64,000 nt of DNA from Termitomyces sp. T153. Taxonomy: Eukaryota; Basidiomycota; Agaricomycetes; Agaricales; Lyophyllaceae. The notes under the pieces are model-generated. The model saw only the letters and a list, made by a program, of their open reading frames with translations, was not told the origin of the DNA and made no database searches. Location of the stretch: assembly GCA_018296165.2 (NCBI GenBank), contig JACKQL020000062.1, forward strand, positions 1 through 64,000. Reading direction: 5' to 3'. The position numbers were made by a program, and so were the translations under genes. This document shows, in pieces, positions 32,767 to 44,557 of the stretch; within the stretch, counting starts at the first letter, position 1, and each line of letters begins with the position of its first letter.

Positions 32767-34905
32767 GACAGGAAAGAGGTGACTTGACGAGTGTCCTGGT
32801 TACATGGACTACTGTCACCTTCCTCTGTATCACGTGCACTGTGACTTACATACGCGTCCACGTCACTTCCAGCCTCAGTTGTTCACTATCTGGGGCACGC
32901 ACTGAGGCTGTGAGTGTCGTGTTTTCTTATTCACTATTACCTACATTTGATAGCGCCTACGCAACAATTGATTGTTGTGACGAGTAGGTACGCGAATCAA
33001 AAGTCGTTTACCTGGGCACGCACTGTCATCTGTTTGTCGTGACCCGTAGGCGTTTCAGATCCAGCCAGCAGTGTCGAACTGTGAAGTTTATATAACTTGT
33101 GATGACTTGAAATCACCGATATGAGTAGACACGTGCACATCGGATCGAAGACTACGCGTATGTAACGCGTCTCGGCGCGTTTGATGCATGGAGTTTTTCG
33201 TTGTTCAGGTCTTTGCCTAGGGCTTATTCGGAACCATACATCCATTCCATGAAGGAATATTGTTGAACAGGACCCCGTTCACCGAGCCTATCGATCACTT
33301 GTTCAGGTCGTGACCTTGGAAGGTTTTTCGCAATATTTGGAATTTGAATTTCATTCAAGAGCAGCTGAGCATTCACAACCAGCTAATAATAACAATGGCT
33401 AGTATAAATGCCTAGACCCTTCGTACCACTGTCCCTTCTCGCACCTTCGAACGTCCATTGGAAACGAGCTCAGCTTTTACTGAGACAGTCACTGGGTGAA
33501 AAATAGGTTGCATTGAAACAAGCATTTCTATTCCTCGGAGCTCGCTTGGACAGAAGAAGATTGAACATCTGGCGTCCTTCGTTTTTGCTGAAGACCGTCT
33601 AGGACACAACGGTCCAAACGAAATAACCTTTGAAAGCGTTGCTTAAGCTTGCATCTTCAACGGAAGCGTAGATCTCCCATCATCGTTCACACCGGGCTAA
33701 TTGGACGAATTTTGTTCACATCCTCTTTCATGTTGCCCATCTCATTACAGACGGTATGAGCAATATTACCATTCTGTGTTGTTCTGTCATCTTTGCTCAA
33801 TGACAGATCGTGGAACTCTGGACAAAGGCTTGCATTGGCCATATCGTCAGACGCTTTGGCGCTGGGTGAAAAGACCAACGCGTTGAGCTGTGGGTCCAAT
33901 CGTCTCTGGTGTCTGTTTCTCAGATGAATGTGCGTCGGATCCCAATCGCCGATATCTATGAATGGTAACGTTCATTCATTCAGCAGGGTGGCTACACCTT
34001 ATCCAGGAAATTTACAGGTTGTACTCAGGATATTCTAGATTTTTTTTTGGTCAGAAGAGTCGATACGTATAATCCGGTGCCTTTATCCTTGGAAGGACAT
34101 GTGCTTCCTGTTTTTCTTCAAGTTGCTCTGCTGCGTGTCCCCTTTTTAAGATACATCCAAGGCGTGACGAGCGGGGAGAAATAGGACGTTAGAAGACGGA
34201 AGCCAACAGTAACGATTGACCTATGACCATTTCTCGATCGTGAATGGTACCTAGCGGGAGGTTCAAAGGTCCAACTAATGTCTTGCTCGTTAGTTAGGTT
34301 TTACCATTATCAATTACCATTCATGCCATTGGGATCTGTTCCTCGGTGACAGCCTAACGAATTTGTGTCTCTACCTCAATTTGTATATGTACTGATGCGG
34401 CATCTAATTATCAAGAAGCAATTCAGAGACTCTTGAAACATCCTTCTTTCATTCATCTTGTTGGAGTGTGGTTCAACATCCAGAATTCAAAGGATCAGAG
34501 AAGTTGGTCAAAGTTGGAGGGAGGAGTGACAGAAGACCCATTAATCCATCTATCAAGGGCAAAGGCCAATTTATGCCCACGGGGCTTCAAGCATGAGAGA
34601 TGTGAGCCAATTTGCATGATTAGGCATTAGATTTCCTTTCCCTAGGCCTCTTGCCGCAAGAAACGACGATTCTGCTCCACGGTCCCACTCACACGATCAA
34701 AGCGTCGGTTTACACCTCCGTCCCGCTGAATTAGATATCGGTACAACCACTACACAAAACAAGCTTCACATAGTATCCGTTTTTGGGACCAGGAATATCA
34801 CAGAGCTCTGTCTTGGATGTGGGATGTCCTGAACGTGTACAAGTTCTCCTGTACGGAGGAACATAGGGAGAACACGGTCTAAATTATTCTATAGCGACAT
34901 GTAAA
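32767..34905. other. 2.1-kb spacer without a supported gene
   Basis: This is one of the two largest gene-free stretches. On the minus strand between 33.4 and 33.96 kb two short frames (33687-33899 and 33412-33609) look weakly protein-like, but they lie in frames broken by stops, match no family I know, and splice sites do not join them. They may be remnants of a decayed gene. No inverted repeat, tandem repeat or RNA gene was recognised. CpG is present at normal-looking levels, unlike the window's left end. Confidence 0.45.
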
Positions 34906-37900
34906 TCACAACACGGTCGTATTATTCTTCCATCTTCCCCCACAGATACACCGGATGGCCCACTTCTTTTCCCAAGCACGCCAGGGTAAAGGAACACTGC
35001 CTCCAATGCTAAGATCATTGGCCAAGGCGGTCTTTCCTTTACATTGAGAGCATATCATACTCGCGACGATACCATTGATTGATTTTTTGGATATGACATC
35101 CTTATCTGTGTCCTTCTTGGGCGCAATAGACAAGTTGCCTAGCCCATCGACGAGCTCGTGTGGTTTGATAAAGAGCGTAGCTTTAGTGAGAATAGAGGGT
35201 TGGGTTAAACTACGAATAATTCTTGAGAGAAGCTGATGCATATCAGATGTTGGTTGGCACGATACCAATGCTCGCCGACAACTTTCGCCTTAATGATTGA
35301 ATTAGAGCCCGCGTCAAGTAGCAAGAAAGAAACGGCCCCTACGCTCTGAAGATCGTACTTCCTGACGAGTCTGTTCCAAAGTGGCAATCAAGGCTGAGAT
35401 ATCAAACACGGAATTGTTGATCAAGTCCACAGTGATGTCACGGGCAATCTGAGCGGTCTCCCCTCGCGCAGTCAAAGACTTGACGTAAGCGCAAAACTTC
35501 TGTACATGAGATAACGCCATTACAAAGTTGTCGAGGAAAAATGGATGAGAAATGTGTAATAGGATGGGAGAATCCAGAGGTGGTGCTAAATGGTGTCAGA
35601 CAAAAGGAATGAAAAGAAGAGACAAGACATACATGTGATAGATACGCTTCCATTGTTACCCTTTTCGGCGTCGTTTGAGTCCAGATTGGAAGACATGACG
35701 CACTCCTTGAGCAGACTTTCTGTCAAAGATACAATCCATGTTGACAGGCTGACCAATTGCCACACGGCATCTAAGGGATATTAGATCATATCTGAGTCTC
35801 CATGCAATAAATTCAATACCTAGATCATAGGTATCCCCTTCCTTGCAATCATCAAAAGCCTGATTACAAGCAACGAGAGAGCAAAGCTCATGAGCTGTTT
35901 TCCAACGTGCAGTCAGATCTTCAGTGGAAGTGGAACCCTTAGCAGCCATCGCCCGTTCTCTGTAGATTTCTATTATGGTCCCAAGTACCCCTAGAGTCGA
36001 AGAATGTGAAAAATCCGATGACTGATCATCTAAGATTTTATCAGCCTGATATATAGTTTCCAAAGTGTCCTCAAAGGGTGTTGACGAAAGAGAGAGTAAA
36101 TGGCTAATGTCCGTTGAAGCCCTGCCCGAAATGATGCTTTCTGCAAGGGAAGGAGCAAGAGGAAGGAGGCGATGTTCTTGGAATGTCGTAAGCGGCGAAG
36201 AATGAGTTACACTGCGCTAGTACATACCTGGTGTGTCTAAAAGAGCTCTTATCTGAGGCACTGATTGGACTGAAGTCCGCAAGGGCCACAACGATGAAGA
36301 AATTGTGGCTAAGACGACTCCATTGGGCGACAAGACAGCATTAAGAGGGACTGAAGGATATCACAAGTAAGAAAGCTTAAATTTAAGGCTCCATAAGCCT
36401 TACCATCTTGGCCTATCCTCGTGACATCACAGAGGATAGGTGAAGCTTCGTATTCGTCATGGTCCGTCAGATCAGCACTGACTACCATGAGCCACATAAG
36501 AACAGAAAGTAACAGCGAAACTCACAGATTCAACACCTTTGTGCTTCCTATTGGCGCTCTTCGGATATTTGTATGAGCAGATGGTAACGCCCCAGAGGTA
36601 TCCAAAATGCCAGTAAAGATGATGTCTTGTTGGCCCAAATGGGATCGTACAGGTGGCGGCAAGACATAGCCCACAATACCTGATGTGAAAGAACGAGAGG
36701 CGGTCATCCGAATTTTCTGTAAAGGATCTGTAAGCTAATCACAAATAGAAATATGTGTCTGAGCATACCCAAGCGCGCCCTAGGGGGCCAGGAGTTGACA
36801 ATCTAGTGATAGAGTGAGAGACTAACTCTGATTTTGGAGAAGAACCATCTGAAAGACAATCAGAACACGCAGTGGTGTGGATAGATGGTGCATTACAGTT
36901 CTCAAAATCAAGGTAGGAAGATACTAGATAGAATGACGGCCTTTCATTTGTCCTGCGCGGTGAGGGAATGTCTGGGACATCGAGCAAAGGCGGCAAACAT
37001 ATGAAGTCAAGCCCAATAAGGGGCTTGCCACATCCGAGTATCGGTTGCAAGGGTTCGGCACTCAAACCTACTCAAAATAAGTACCAAGCAGAGCTATATG
37101 AGAATGAGAACACACCAAACCGTTCTCCGTTGTATAAGAACTGTACTTCGAAGAGATTGATGACTGTTTCCTCACCCCAATTCTCCCATTCCATTGAACG
37201 CAACTCTATAGATGATGGCGATTGTATCTCCTCCGGAAGGTTGGGGCCAATCGTGTTGTAATGAGAAGATTTATTTACCGGTTGTGGGACGTAGTGGGAT
37301 CTCATTGCGATCAGCACCGATGCTTCTGTACGATCAAGGTTACCCGATGATTGCGCCAAGATAGGTAACAAAAATTCACACCATTGTAACCGAGGCCAAT
37401 TGCAGCCTTGAAACACTGTTTGATGCCTGTGGAGCTAGAATCTGCAGGAGGCATTTGCCCTTCACCGGTCACTGTGAACTGAGCAGTGGAACAAGTGAGG
37501 AATCTAATTGACTGCACGTATTGGCGGAGGTAGCAGACAGTGATGTTTTGATTCTGATTCACAAGCAGAAGCGTTGGATCAGACACTGGAGGACGTGGCC
37601 CACGCGGAGGCAAACGTGTAGTTGAGCCCTGTGTGATTCCAGACACCCACTAAGAGAGAATGAAGGAAGCATATGCTAAAAAGGATGTGTATACTCACCT
37701 CACGAGCCTGTCCGAGCCAACTCGCAGCCACAGGAACGGCACCATGGGCAATAGGCCAAGACTCTTTAATGGTCCAGTTGTCAATCTGAGGGCCCCGAAC
37801 CCATAGAACGCCCATTCCTTCAACATGACGACCTGGAAAGAAGGCAAATAACCAGTCATCGCTAGGGGCCACAGATATCAGGCTGGGAGGGCAATACGAT

Positions 37901-38194
37901 GTTGCCGCGGAGACAACATGTGTCGGGGGTGAAATAATAAATTGCTTAGACGATGAGAAATGCCGCGCAGTAATGAGAGGCTGTACAGGATGTGCGCAGA
38001 ATATTATGGAGGACTGAGACCACTCCAAGGGTCTGAAATGGTGTTATAGTAGACAAGGTGAGCATGGTGTATATATTTGCTACGAACCTGAGGAACCGTT
38101 CTCCAAGAGGCTGAAAGTCCCACCAACCAGCTTGCCAACTTTTGTTCTCCCTAGCCTTGCCCTTCTGCGGGATGGTCTTACTATCATGTAACAT
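34906..38194 (-). CDS. MED16: Mediator complex subunit 16
   Basis: Tail-module subunit of Mediator, linking gene-specific activators to RNA polymerase II. About ten exons on the minus strand. The N-terminal half is beta-propeller-like: WWDFQPLGERF, SSIIFCAHPVQPLITARHF, DDWLFAFFPGRHVEGMGVLWV, ESWPIAHGAVPVAASWLG. The middle is helical (TARWKTAHELCSLVAC). The last exon holds the best signature: a Cys pair (ICSQCKG) and the closing WAIRCICGGRWK, matching the metal-binding-like end of MED16. The start at 38194 (MLHDSKTIP) is the first normal ATG in the frame; the frame stays open upstream to overlap the divergent neighbour's first exon, so the true start is uncertain. Confidence 0.85.
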
Positions 38195-38253
38195 GATGAC
38201 AACAAGCGAATGGAGTTGGTGGCTGTGCACCACCTGATCATTTCTTATCTTCG

Positions 38254-38773
38254 ATGTCGACGCGTCAGGTTTCGCGACCACTAGGTGGCCAACATATTGA
38301 GATATTGGTACAGTTCTTCGCAGATCGCGTATTGGTAATTGTCACACAATTGAGTAAAGTCGGGACTCTGGTACGGATAGTGTTTTCAATGCGGGACTCG
38401 GTCTGACACAACATATTCAAAGATCCAAGCATCGATACCGGACACTGCACCATTATTACCTGCTCCTGAACCAAATTCACAATATCCAAATCAACAGCCT
38501 ATGCCTCTACCATCACCCGCAATCCAATTGACACCTCTGATAGGGAGCAGTCCATCAGAGCACATGCATACATTGCATTCTCTTTACGCCAGTCAAATCG
38601 CTACTATCATATGGACGCAAGCCGCTTTGAACGCGCCGGGAACCTCCAGACGCAGTGTGGTTGTTGGTCTCGCACTAAAGAAATCTGATGGACCCAACGA
38701 AGAGGAAGTAACTGAACAGGAGAAGGAGCTGTTTCAAGGCGTCATGTCCGCTCTTCTCGAGTTGCTCAAATAA
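38254..38773 (+). CDS. Proteasome assembly chaperone 3-like protein
   Basis: Exons 38254-38370 and 38423-38773 join in frame (phase 0) to 155 residues. The first exon gives a beta-strand pattern (IEILVQFFADRVLVIVTQLS, VGTL), and the C-terminus (LYASQIATIIWTQ, RRSVVVGLALKKS, LFQGVMSALLELLK) matches the small PAC3/PSMG3 fold, which pairs with PAC4 to guide alpha-ring assembly of the 20S proteasome. A Pro/Gln-rich loop (PAPEPNSQYPNQQP) is inserted in the middle. The family call is by resemblance of secondary pattern and closing motif. The gene is divergent from MED16 with as little as 60 bases between starts. Confidence 0.72.
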
Positions 38774-38917
38774 AAGGAAAATATCTTCGCGTAGTCCGGG
38801 ATACGAATGTCTCTGTCGATGATGATACATTACATAGAGACAAGACGCTGTATAAGCTTCTGAAATGATATTTAGACCGTTAGGTGTTTGGAAGTGTGAT
38901 TTAAAGTACATTTCTGG

Positions 38918-39167
38918 TTACGCGGTATCGTTCAGGGAGCGAAGGTTCTTCATTCTGCTTTCCTGTTGCTGCGCCCATTTCCATTGTAGTAGAGCAAACA
39001 ATCGTTCCTCGGGGAGGAGAGCGGTCCTTGGATGGGTCTCGTGAAGATAATAGGCAAAGAAACCTGTGAAAATGCCAAGAAAGGGGTCGAGCGTACTGAA
39101 GCTATTTCAGTCGGATTATGAATAGCCAGACAGAGACGCACCGAGACAAGAGCACAGAAGGAGCCAT
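38918..39167 (-). CDS. NCE101: Nce101-like small membrane protein
   Basis: Two exons (39142-39167 and 38918-39101) join in frame to 69 residues. The protein begins MAPSVLLSRFSTLDPFLGIF and continues TGFFAYYLHETHPRTALLPE, then LFALLQWKWAQQQ. The LDPFLGIFTGFFAYYLHE segment is one membrane span and is the signature of the fungal Nce101 family, named from a yeast screen for export of proteins lacking a signal peptide; its molecular role is not known. The family is always this small. The gene sits between the 3' end of the PAC3-like gene and the divergent NatB gene. Confidence 0.85.
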
Positions 39168-39351
39168 GGTTCAAGTTGAGCGCTGCACAGTGGACAAAAC
39201 AATCCGGAGCGCTTCGGAAACCGGATATCGGATCGGACTCACCAAAAAATTGGACAAAAAACATGTTCTCAAAAGTTGTTGCAGCAATTATCGTTGATAA
39301 TCTCCAGCCTCTCTTCTTGGCTTCCATTCACCGCCCGCAGACCACCTTATT

Positions 39352-42300
39352 ATGTCAACAGCCTTGGATCGTCAAGTCCGTCCCATCTATGGTCGGTGAA
39401 CGCGTCTTACCCTACAACATGCGTCCACTGACTTCTCGGTAGACGCCCTCGACACGGGTTCGAACAAGTCGGCAATAGTCTCCTGCACAAAGCTACTGAA
39501 GAAGAACCCCCAAAATATCCTCATCAAGGTAGCTATGATTACACGTCATGCGCGTCACGCACTCACTCTAGCATAGGCCTTGAAAGCTCTCGCTCTGGTC
39601 AGGTCCCAGAAGGTTGAAGAGTCTTTAATTCTTTGTGACGAAGTGCTTGAGTCAAAGCCGACGGATGATGCAGTTCTATCGGCCATGATGCACGTCCTTA
39701 GAGGGTTAGGTCGACGTGCGTATACCATTACGATCATCAGCTGTTATTGGTTACTGAAGATAAACCAGACAACGATATGGTTCTTATGTTTGAGGAGGCT
39801 TATAAACAGGAGCCATCGAATGAGGAACTCGGCATGCAAACGTTCTTCGCGAATGCTCGTGCTGGCCACTGGAAGTCGGCCCAACAGGTAGGGTCTTTCT
39901 CAGTCAAGAATGGCCTCTCGCTTTCGTGACCTTGTTTCATAATTTTTGACTTTGATTATTGTTTTAGATTGCTACTAAGATGTACAAGCAATTTCAGGAG
40001 GATCGATATCTCTACTGGAGCGTGATGAGTGCAGTCCTTCAAGTGCGTCTCAGTTTTTGGTCGCGTAAGCAGGGTTAACCACCCATTATCAGGCAAACGA
40101 CCCCGCTACGCCTGCGGCCATGAGGACAATATTGTACAAGCTAGCTCACAGAATTATAACATCCTCCCCGACACCATCCTATCAAAGTAACGATCGCTTC
40201 CACCTTCATCTCTCCATATTGCGAGAGCTCGAGCTCTATGATGACGCGCACAAACTTCTCGACAGCGATGTTGGCAAGGCAATTTGCTCAACAAGCCTTT
40301 CTTGCAACGAAATCAGGCGGGATATATGGCGGAAGCGGGGTATGATTGTTGACGAGGGTAAGCTTGCCACTCGACGCATCTTGGACAAGCAGTAAGTGTT
40401 CTTCATCGCCGATTGACAAAAGTAATAAAAGTAATAAAACTTAATCAAGTGACCGCAATTGGCTGGAGTTCCTCTCTATCCTGGACGCGAACTTCTCTTA
40501 TTTTTCATCTTCGGATGGATCACCCCCCTCGCACGTGGAGGGCTTAGAACAAGTCGAGAAGACCCAAGAACTCTTTACTCGCATAGCAGAGGAAGATGGA
40601 CCAAAAGATCGATCTGCGGCGCTCGCCCTACTGGAACTTGAAAAGCGTGCACGTAATCATGGAATTTCTAAGGGTATGCCTTTCCCTTCTCCGCCTCTAT
40701 ATGCAGCTTTCTTATGGCGTTTAAAGATCCAAAACGGCTGGTTACTCTGATGCAGGACTATTTCACTCGAGTTGGAGACAAGGCTTGTTGTTTCGAAGAT
40801 CTAAAACCCTATCTCACGCTAGAGGAGAATGATTTGACCAGGTGGACATCCTTTTTACGGGCTGTACCGGCGTCTTTCGTAAGCACGTTCAGCCATACTG
40901 GGTTTGCAGTTGCTACAAAGTCACATCTAGACCACTCCTCCAGAGCTACAGCGTCTAATCAACTCTCACAAGCTGTTGCGGTGCAATCTTACTCAACTCG
41001 AGTTGAGCGTTGAAGCAGAAACAGCCCGCGCAACTCTCTACGTAGAACAATACTTAGAGGGCCTTAAACTAGGATTGAACCTGCTTCCTACCGAACTTCA
41101 ATATGCGGATGATCTTGCCCTATTAGCTGCTAACACCCTTGTCACCCTCTGGAAATTCACGTCTGATGAACAATATCTTTTCAATGCGGTGACACTCCTC
41201 GAGTTTGCTTTGACAAGAAGCAAGCAATCATTCCAATCGCGGTTGACACTCATCCGCCTATATCGTCTGCTCGGTATGGGGTATGCTGCGATCCTCGTAA
41301 GATGAACTAATGTTCCTTATTTTGGTAGGCGCGCCCTCACTTGCGTTGGATCATTATCGTGCTATGGGTGTCAAGCAGGTCCAAAATGACACACTTTCTC
41401 ATTTCCTTCTTTCCCGGGCTTCTACTTTCTCGCTAGCTTCGATTGGCGACCTGACACTGGTGACCGAATGTCTGGAATCAACTCAGATATATCTCAGTAA
41501 CTCACAGGAGGTAACACGTCTCACTTTCAGCTTTTTCAACGCTAATTAACGTTTGCAGACGGCCGATTTTATCGTTCGAGCCTTTCAAGGAGAAAGATAC
41601 TCCCAGGTAACGAGTTACGTCTGACTTCTTTTTCGAATGTCTCACTATCTTAGATACCCGAATTCATAATATTTGAGGGACAACTTGATAATTCTCTCCA
41701 ACGTGATATCGTGAAAATGGAACACCTTCGAATGCGTCTTACGCATGAGCAGATCACCTCGGATGTCATTGACATGGAACTTATTGAGCTGAAGTTCATT
41801 TTTGATCGTAGTATGTGCGCTTTTGTTTTTCCCTTTGTACAGTCTTAGTCATTTCTGCGAATCACAGCACACCACGACAATCGAGATTTCGACATCATGT
41901 CCAACTATCAACCCAAAATCTCAAGCGATACCTTCTCTCAAACCAATCTTCTGGGAATGAATGAATCAGTGGGTTATATCCTTGTTCTTTGTTTTCTTTA
42001 CAGCTAATGTTTGTGATCCGCAGCATGGATGGCTCAAGTCATTTTTGAAGGTGTACATTCGGGCTTTCCAACAAGGTAGTGATCTTGACGATTCAGTTGA
42101 AGAGAAACTCTTGATCGGGGACCGTCCCAAACAAAGCTTTGGCGCTGACAGTCGCCCTCCTTTGAGGCAACGTCTTGCCGAAGCCCTGAGTGAAGAAGAA
42201 CTTGCTGAGGTGTCTATGCCCCAACTTTTGATTCCCGCTCCGAAGTCTCATGTTCACAACAGCTGACTCAAGATGAACGGCTCTTTGTCCAATTTGCGCG

Positions 42301-43149
42301 CGCTCTAGCTGAATGGCTAGAGCCTTACCACGATTATACTCGCCCACCCCCCAGCCTCGTCCTCGCCGAAGCAGCTAAACAGACGGAGCTCAAGACAGGT
42401 TATCCCCTCAAAGGCGTCGATCTCGCAGTCTTGGACAGGTCGTCTTCTCCCTTGAAGAAAGACGAAGAACCTCCAGCCGTTGTTGAGCCTCCCGAGCAGG
42501 TGTCTCGGTTCTTTGAAAGTGAGTTCCAGGCAGGAATGTCTTGTAGCAGGCCTGAAATTAACTCTTCGTCACTCAGCTCTGAAAGGGCGTTTCGCCGAGG
42601 CACTAAAGAATGGCTCACCGGTTCAGAGCCTTCACGTCGCGACGCTCATACAAGAGGTGAGAGACATGCACAAGACTTCAAGATGTGAAATATTGAAGGC
42701 TGTTGAAGGCTTTTCTTCTCTTCACCGTTGAGACCCTACGCTTCAAAGCCACAGCACTTGTGAAGGCAAATAAATTTGGCGCTGTATGTTGTCACGCTAA
42801 TTCCTGAAAATTTGCAAATTAATTGATTCTCTAGCTCGTTGCAAGCTTCAAAACGATACGGTCGGATGCTGCTGCAGTTTTGCGAGACATATCAACCGAA
42901 TTGGTCACGCAAAGCGAAGTTGTAGCAACAGCGGAAAGTCGAAAAGCTTTCGTCGATGCATGTGCGACTGTGACTGCTCGGGGAGTAAGTGCAACAACCA
43001 CAACTTACAAGGAACGACACTGAACGCAGCCTTAGATCGATATCGACTTTACGTTGAATGTCGCCAAAAAAGTCACCGACGCCCGAAAAAAGGTCATCGG
43101 AGGTGTGGGTAAAGGCATTGGACGGGTGTGTTCCACATATGCCAATTAG
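39352..43149 (+). CDS. MDM20: NatB N-terminal acetyltransferase auxiliary subunit Mdm20/Naa25
   Basis: Ribosome-anchoring, TPR-like subunit of the NatB complex, which acetylates N-termini beginning Met-Asp, Met-Glu or Met-Asn. About fifteen exons. The start at 39352 (MSTALDRQVRPIYDALDTGS) and the second exon (KLLKKNPQNILIKALKALAL) match the family's N-terminal TPRs. Further repeats follow (EDKPDNDMVLMFEEAYKQEP, RDIWRKRGMI, DPKRLVTLMQDYFTRVGDKA, TLIRLYRLLGAPSLALDHY). The 3' part encodes LKGRFAEALKNGSPVQSLHV, TLRFKATALVKANKFGAL and a basic tail ending RVCSTYAN. The exon order is clear, but two junctions near 42.2 and 42.7 kb are approximate. Its catalytic partner NAA20 is not in the window. Confidence 0.9.
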
Positions 43150-43339
43150 ATGGAATATACATTCCATCCTAGACCTCATTCAACCCCCACTCGCATATCA
43201 TACATTCGTTTTTAGCATATATACATATTAGCATTCAAGCAACAAGATCAGTCAGTTCTGCTCAATCCTCATCTCCCTGGAGAACAGACTGCCCACCCAA
43301 CAACAGGAACAGGCAGCAATACAGTGCGATAACAGACTA

Positions 43340-44445
43340 TCAGATGGACAAGTTGAAATGAGAATCGTCAATAGTGCTAAAGACATGACCATCATCCATA
43401 AGATGATCGAGTGCGTCGCTATATTTTTCGTCAGTGATATTCAAACCATATGCATACGAGTGAAGACCAAGACCTGATTTTTTGCGCGTCTCCTTCGGAC
43501 CCTACTGCTCGTGCAATAGCAGAAACATGGACACCTTCCTCACTCTGAGGTTGTGATGCAATGAAACGCACAATCTTTTGTTGTAAGGGAGGAAGATGCG
43601 AGTATTGGTCAGTAATTTTAGAAGCCTGACCCGTATAGGCAGAAGTAGAGCCTTTTGAGGTTGATGCTCCACTTGGAGGCACAGAAGACTGATTTGTGTC
43701 AGAGGCATGGAGGCCCTCGATAGAAAAAAAGCTTACAAATCCTCGATCCGCCATTATAGTAACAGAGACGGCTTCCAAGATGTGGAAGTAGACCTCGTGA
43801 GGGTCCGTGGTAACCCGAATTTGAGTGGTATTGATGTATCGTTTGAGGCCAAATGCCTTGAGGGTTCCTGTAACGCGAACATACATATTCTCCCTTGAGA
43901 TTGATCAATAAAGACGAAATCATCGGTGCAGGGGAGCTTACTCTATTCCTCCGTACTTGCCAGAGTCCTCTTCACTGGTCGAATCGATCCACTGACGCGC
44001 CTCGATCCGACCACTACCGTCATCTAACCAGTACACGACGTTTGTCGTCTGTGCCTGGTTGGTAATAACTTGGCCAACCACCGTAACCTTAGAGCCAGAG
44101 TGTTAAGTGTTTAGTGACCTCTGAAAAGACAAAACATACTTGGCCAATTTCTACATCGTCGACGGTCCACTCCGCGTCTGAATGGGCTTGCGTCGCCTTG
44201 AGAAGTTGGGAAACAGTACAGGGGCGCAAGGAGTGTGAAGCTTCCCGATTCTAAGGAGTGCAAGTTTTCTAATTGATGCACTGAATAGAGAAAGAAGACT
44301 TACACGTCCTGCACCGGGACTGCTGGTCGAAGAATATGGAGAACCTCCTGGGAGGAAACCTCCGCCACCTCCATAGTCGTTAACTGTTGTTCTGGCTTCT
44401 TAGTCAAGCAATAATTATAATCTTGAGAGACGCACAGTGACTCAT
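43340..44445 (-). CDS. RFA2: Replication protein A 32-kDa subunit (Rfa2)
   Basis: Middle subunit of the single-stranded-DNA-binding trimer used in replication, repair and recombination. A 10-base first exon (44436-44445, MSH plus one base) splices to 44383, giving MSHFNDYGGGGGFLPGGS, the typical flexible N-terminus that is phosphorylated on damage. The OB fold follows (VTVVGQVITNQAQTTNVVYW, DDGSGRIEARQW, MYVRVTGTLKAFGLKRY) and then a Ser-rich linker and the winged helix (LPPLQQKIVRFIASQP, GVHVSAIARAVG, DDGHVFSTIDDSHF). About 270 residues, normal for the family. It is head to head with a second RPA2-like gene; only 112 bases separate the two start codons. Confidence 0.93.
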
Positions 44446-44557
44446 TGACTCGCGAGATTCTCGAGGAGCGTTGAGTGTGACAGAACGCGCGACAGACGCG
44501 TCAAACCAATAGATGGTGTCACGGCTGAGTCAGGAAAATCGATCTTTATCAGTGAGT

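Noticed and set aside
33687..33899. Minus-strand 70-codon frame as an exon of a gene
   Set aside because: No consensus splice partner was found and the following sequence is broken by stops; described only as a possible remnant.
39460..39490. GGTTCGAA as a tRNA B-box
   Set aside because: It lies within the second coding exon of the NatB subunit gene and no cloverleaf or A-box surrounds it.
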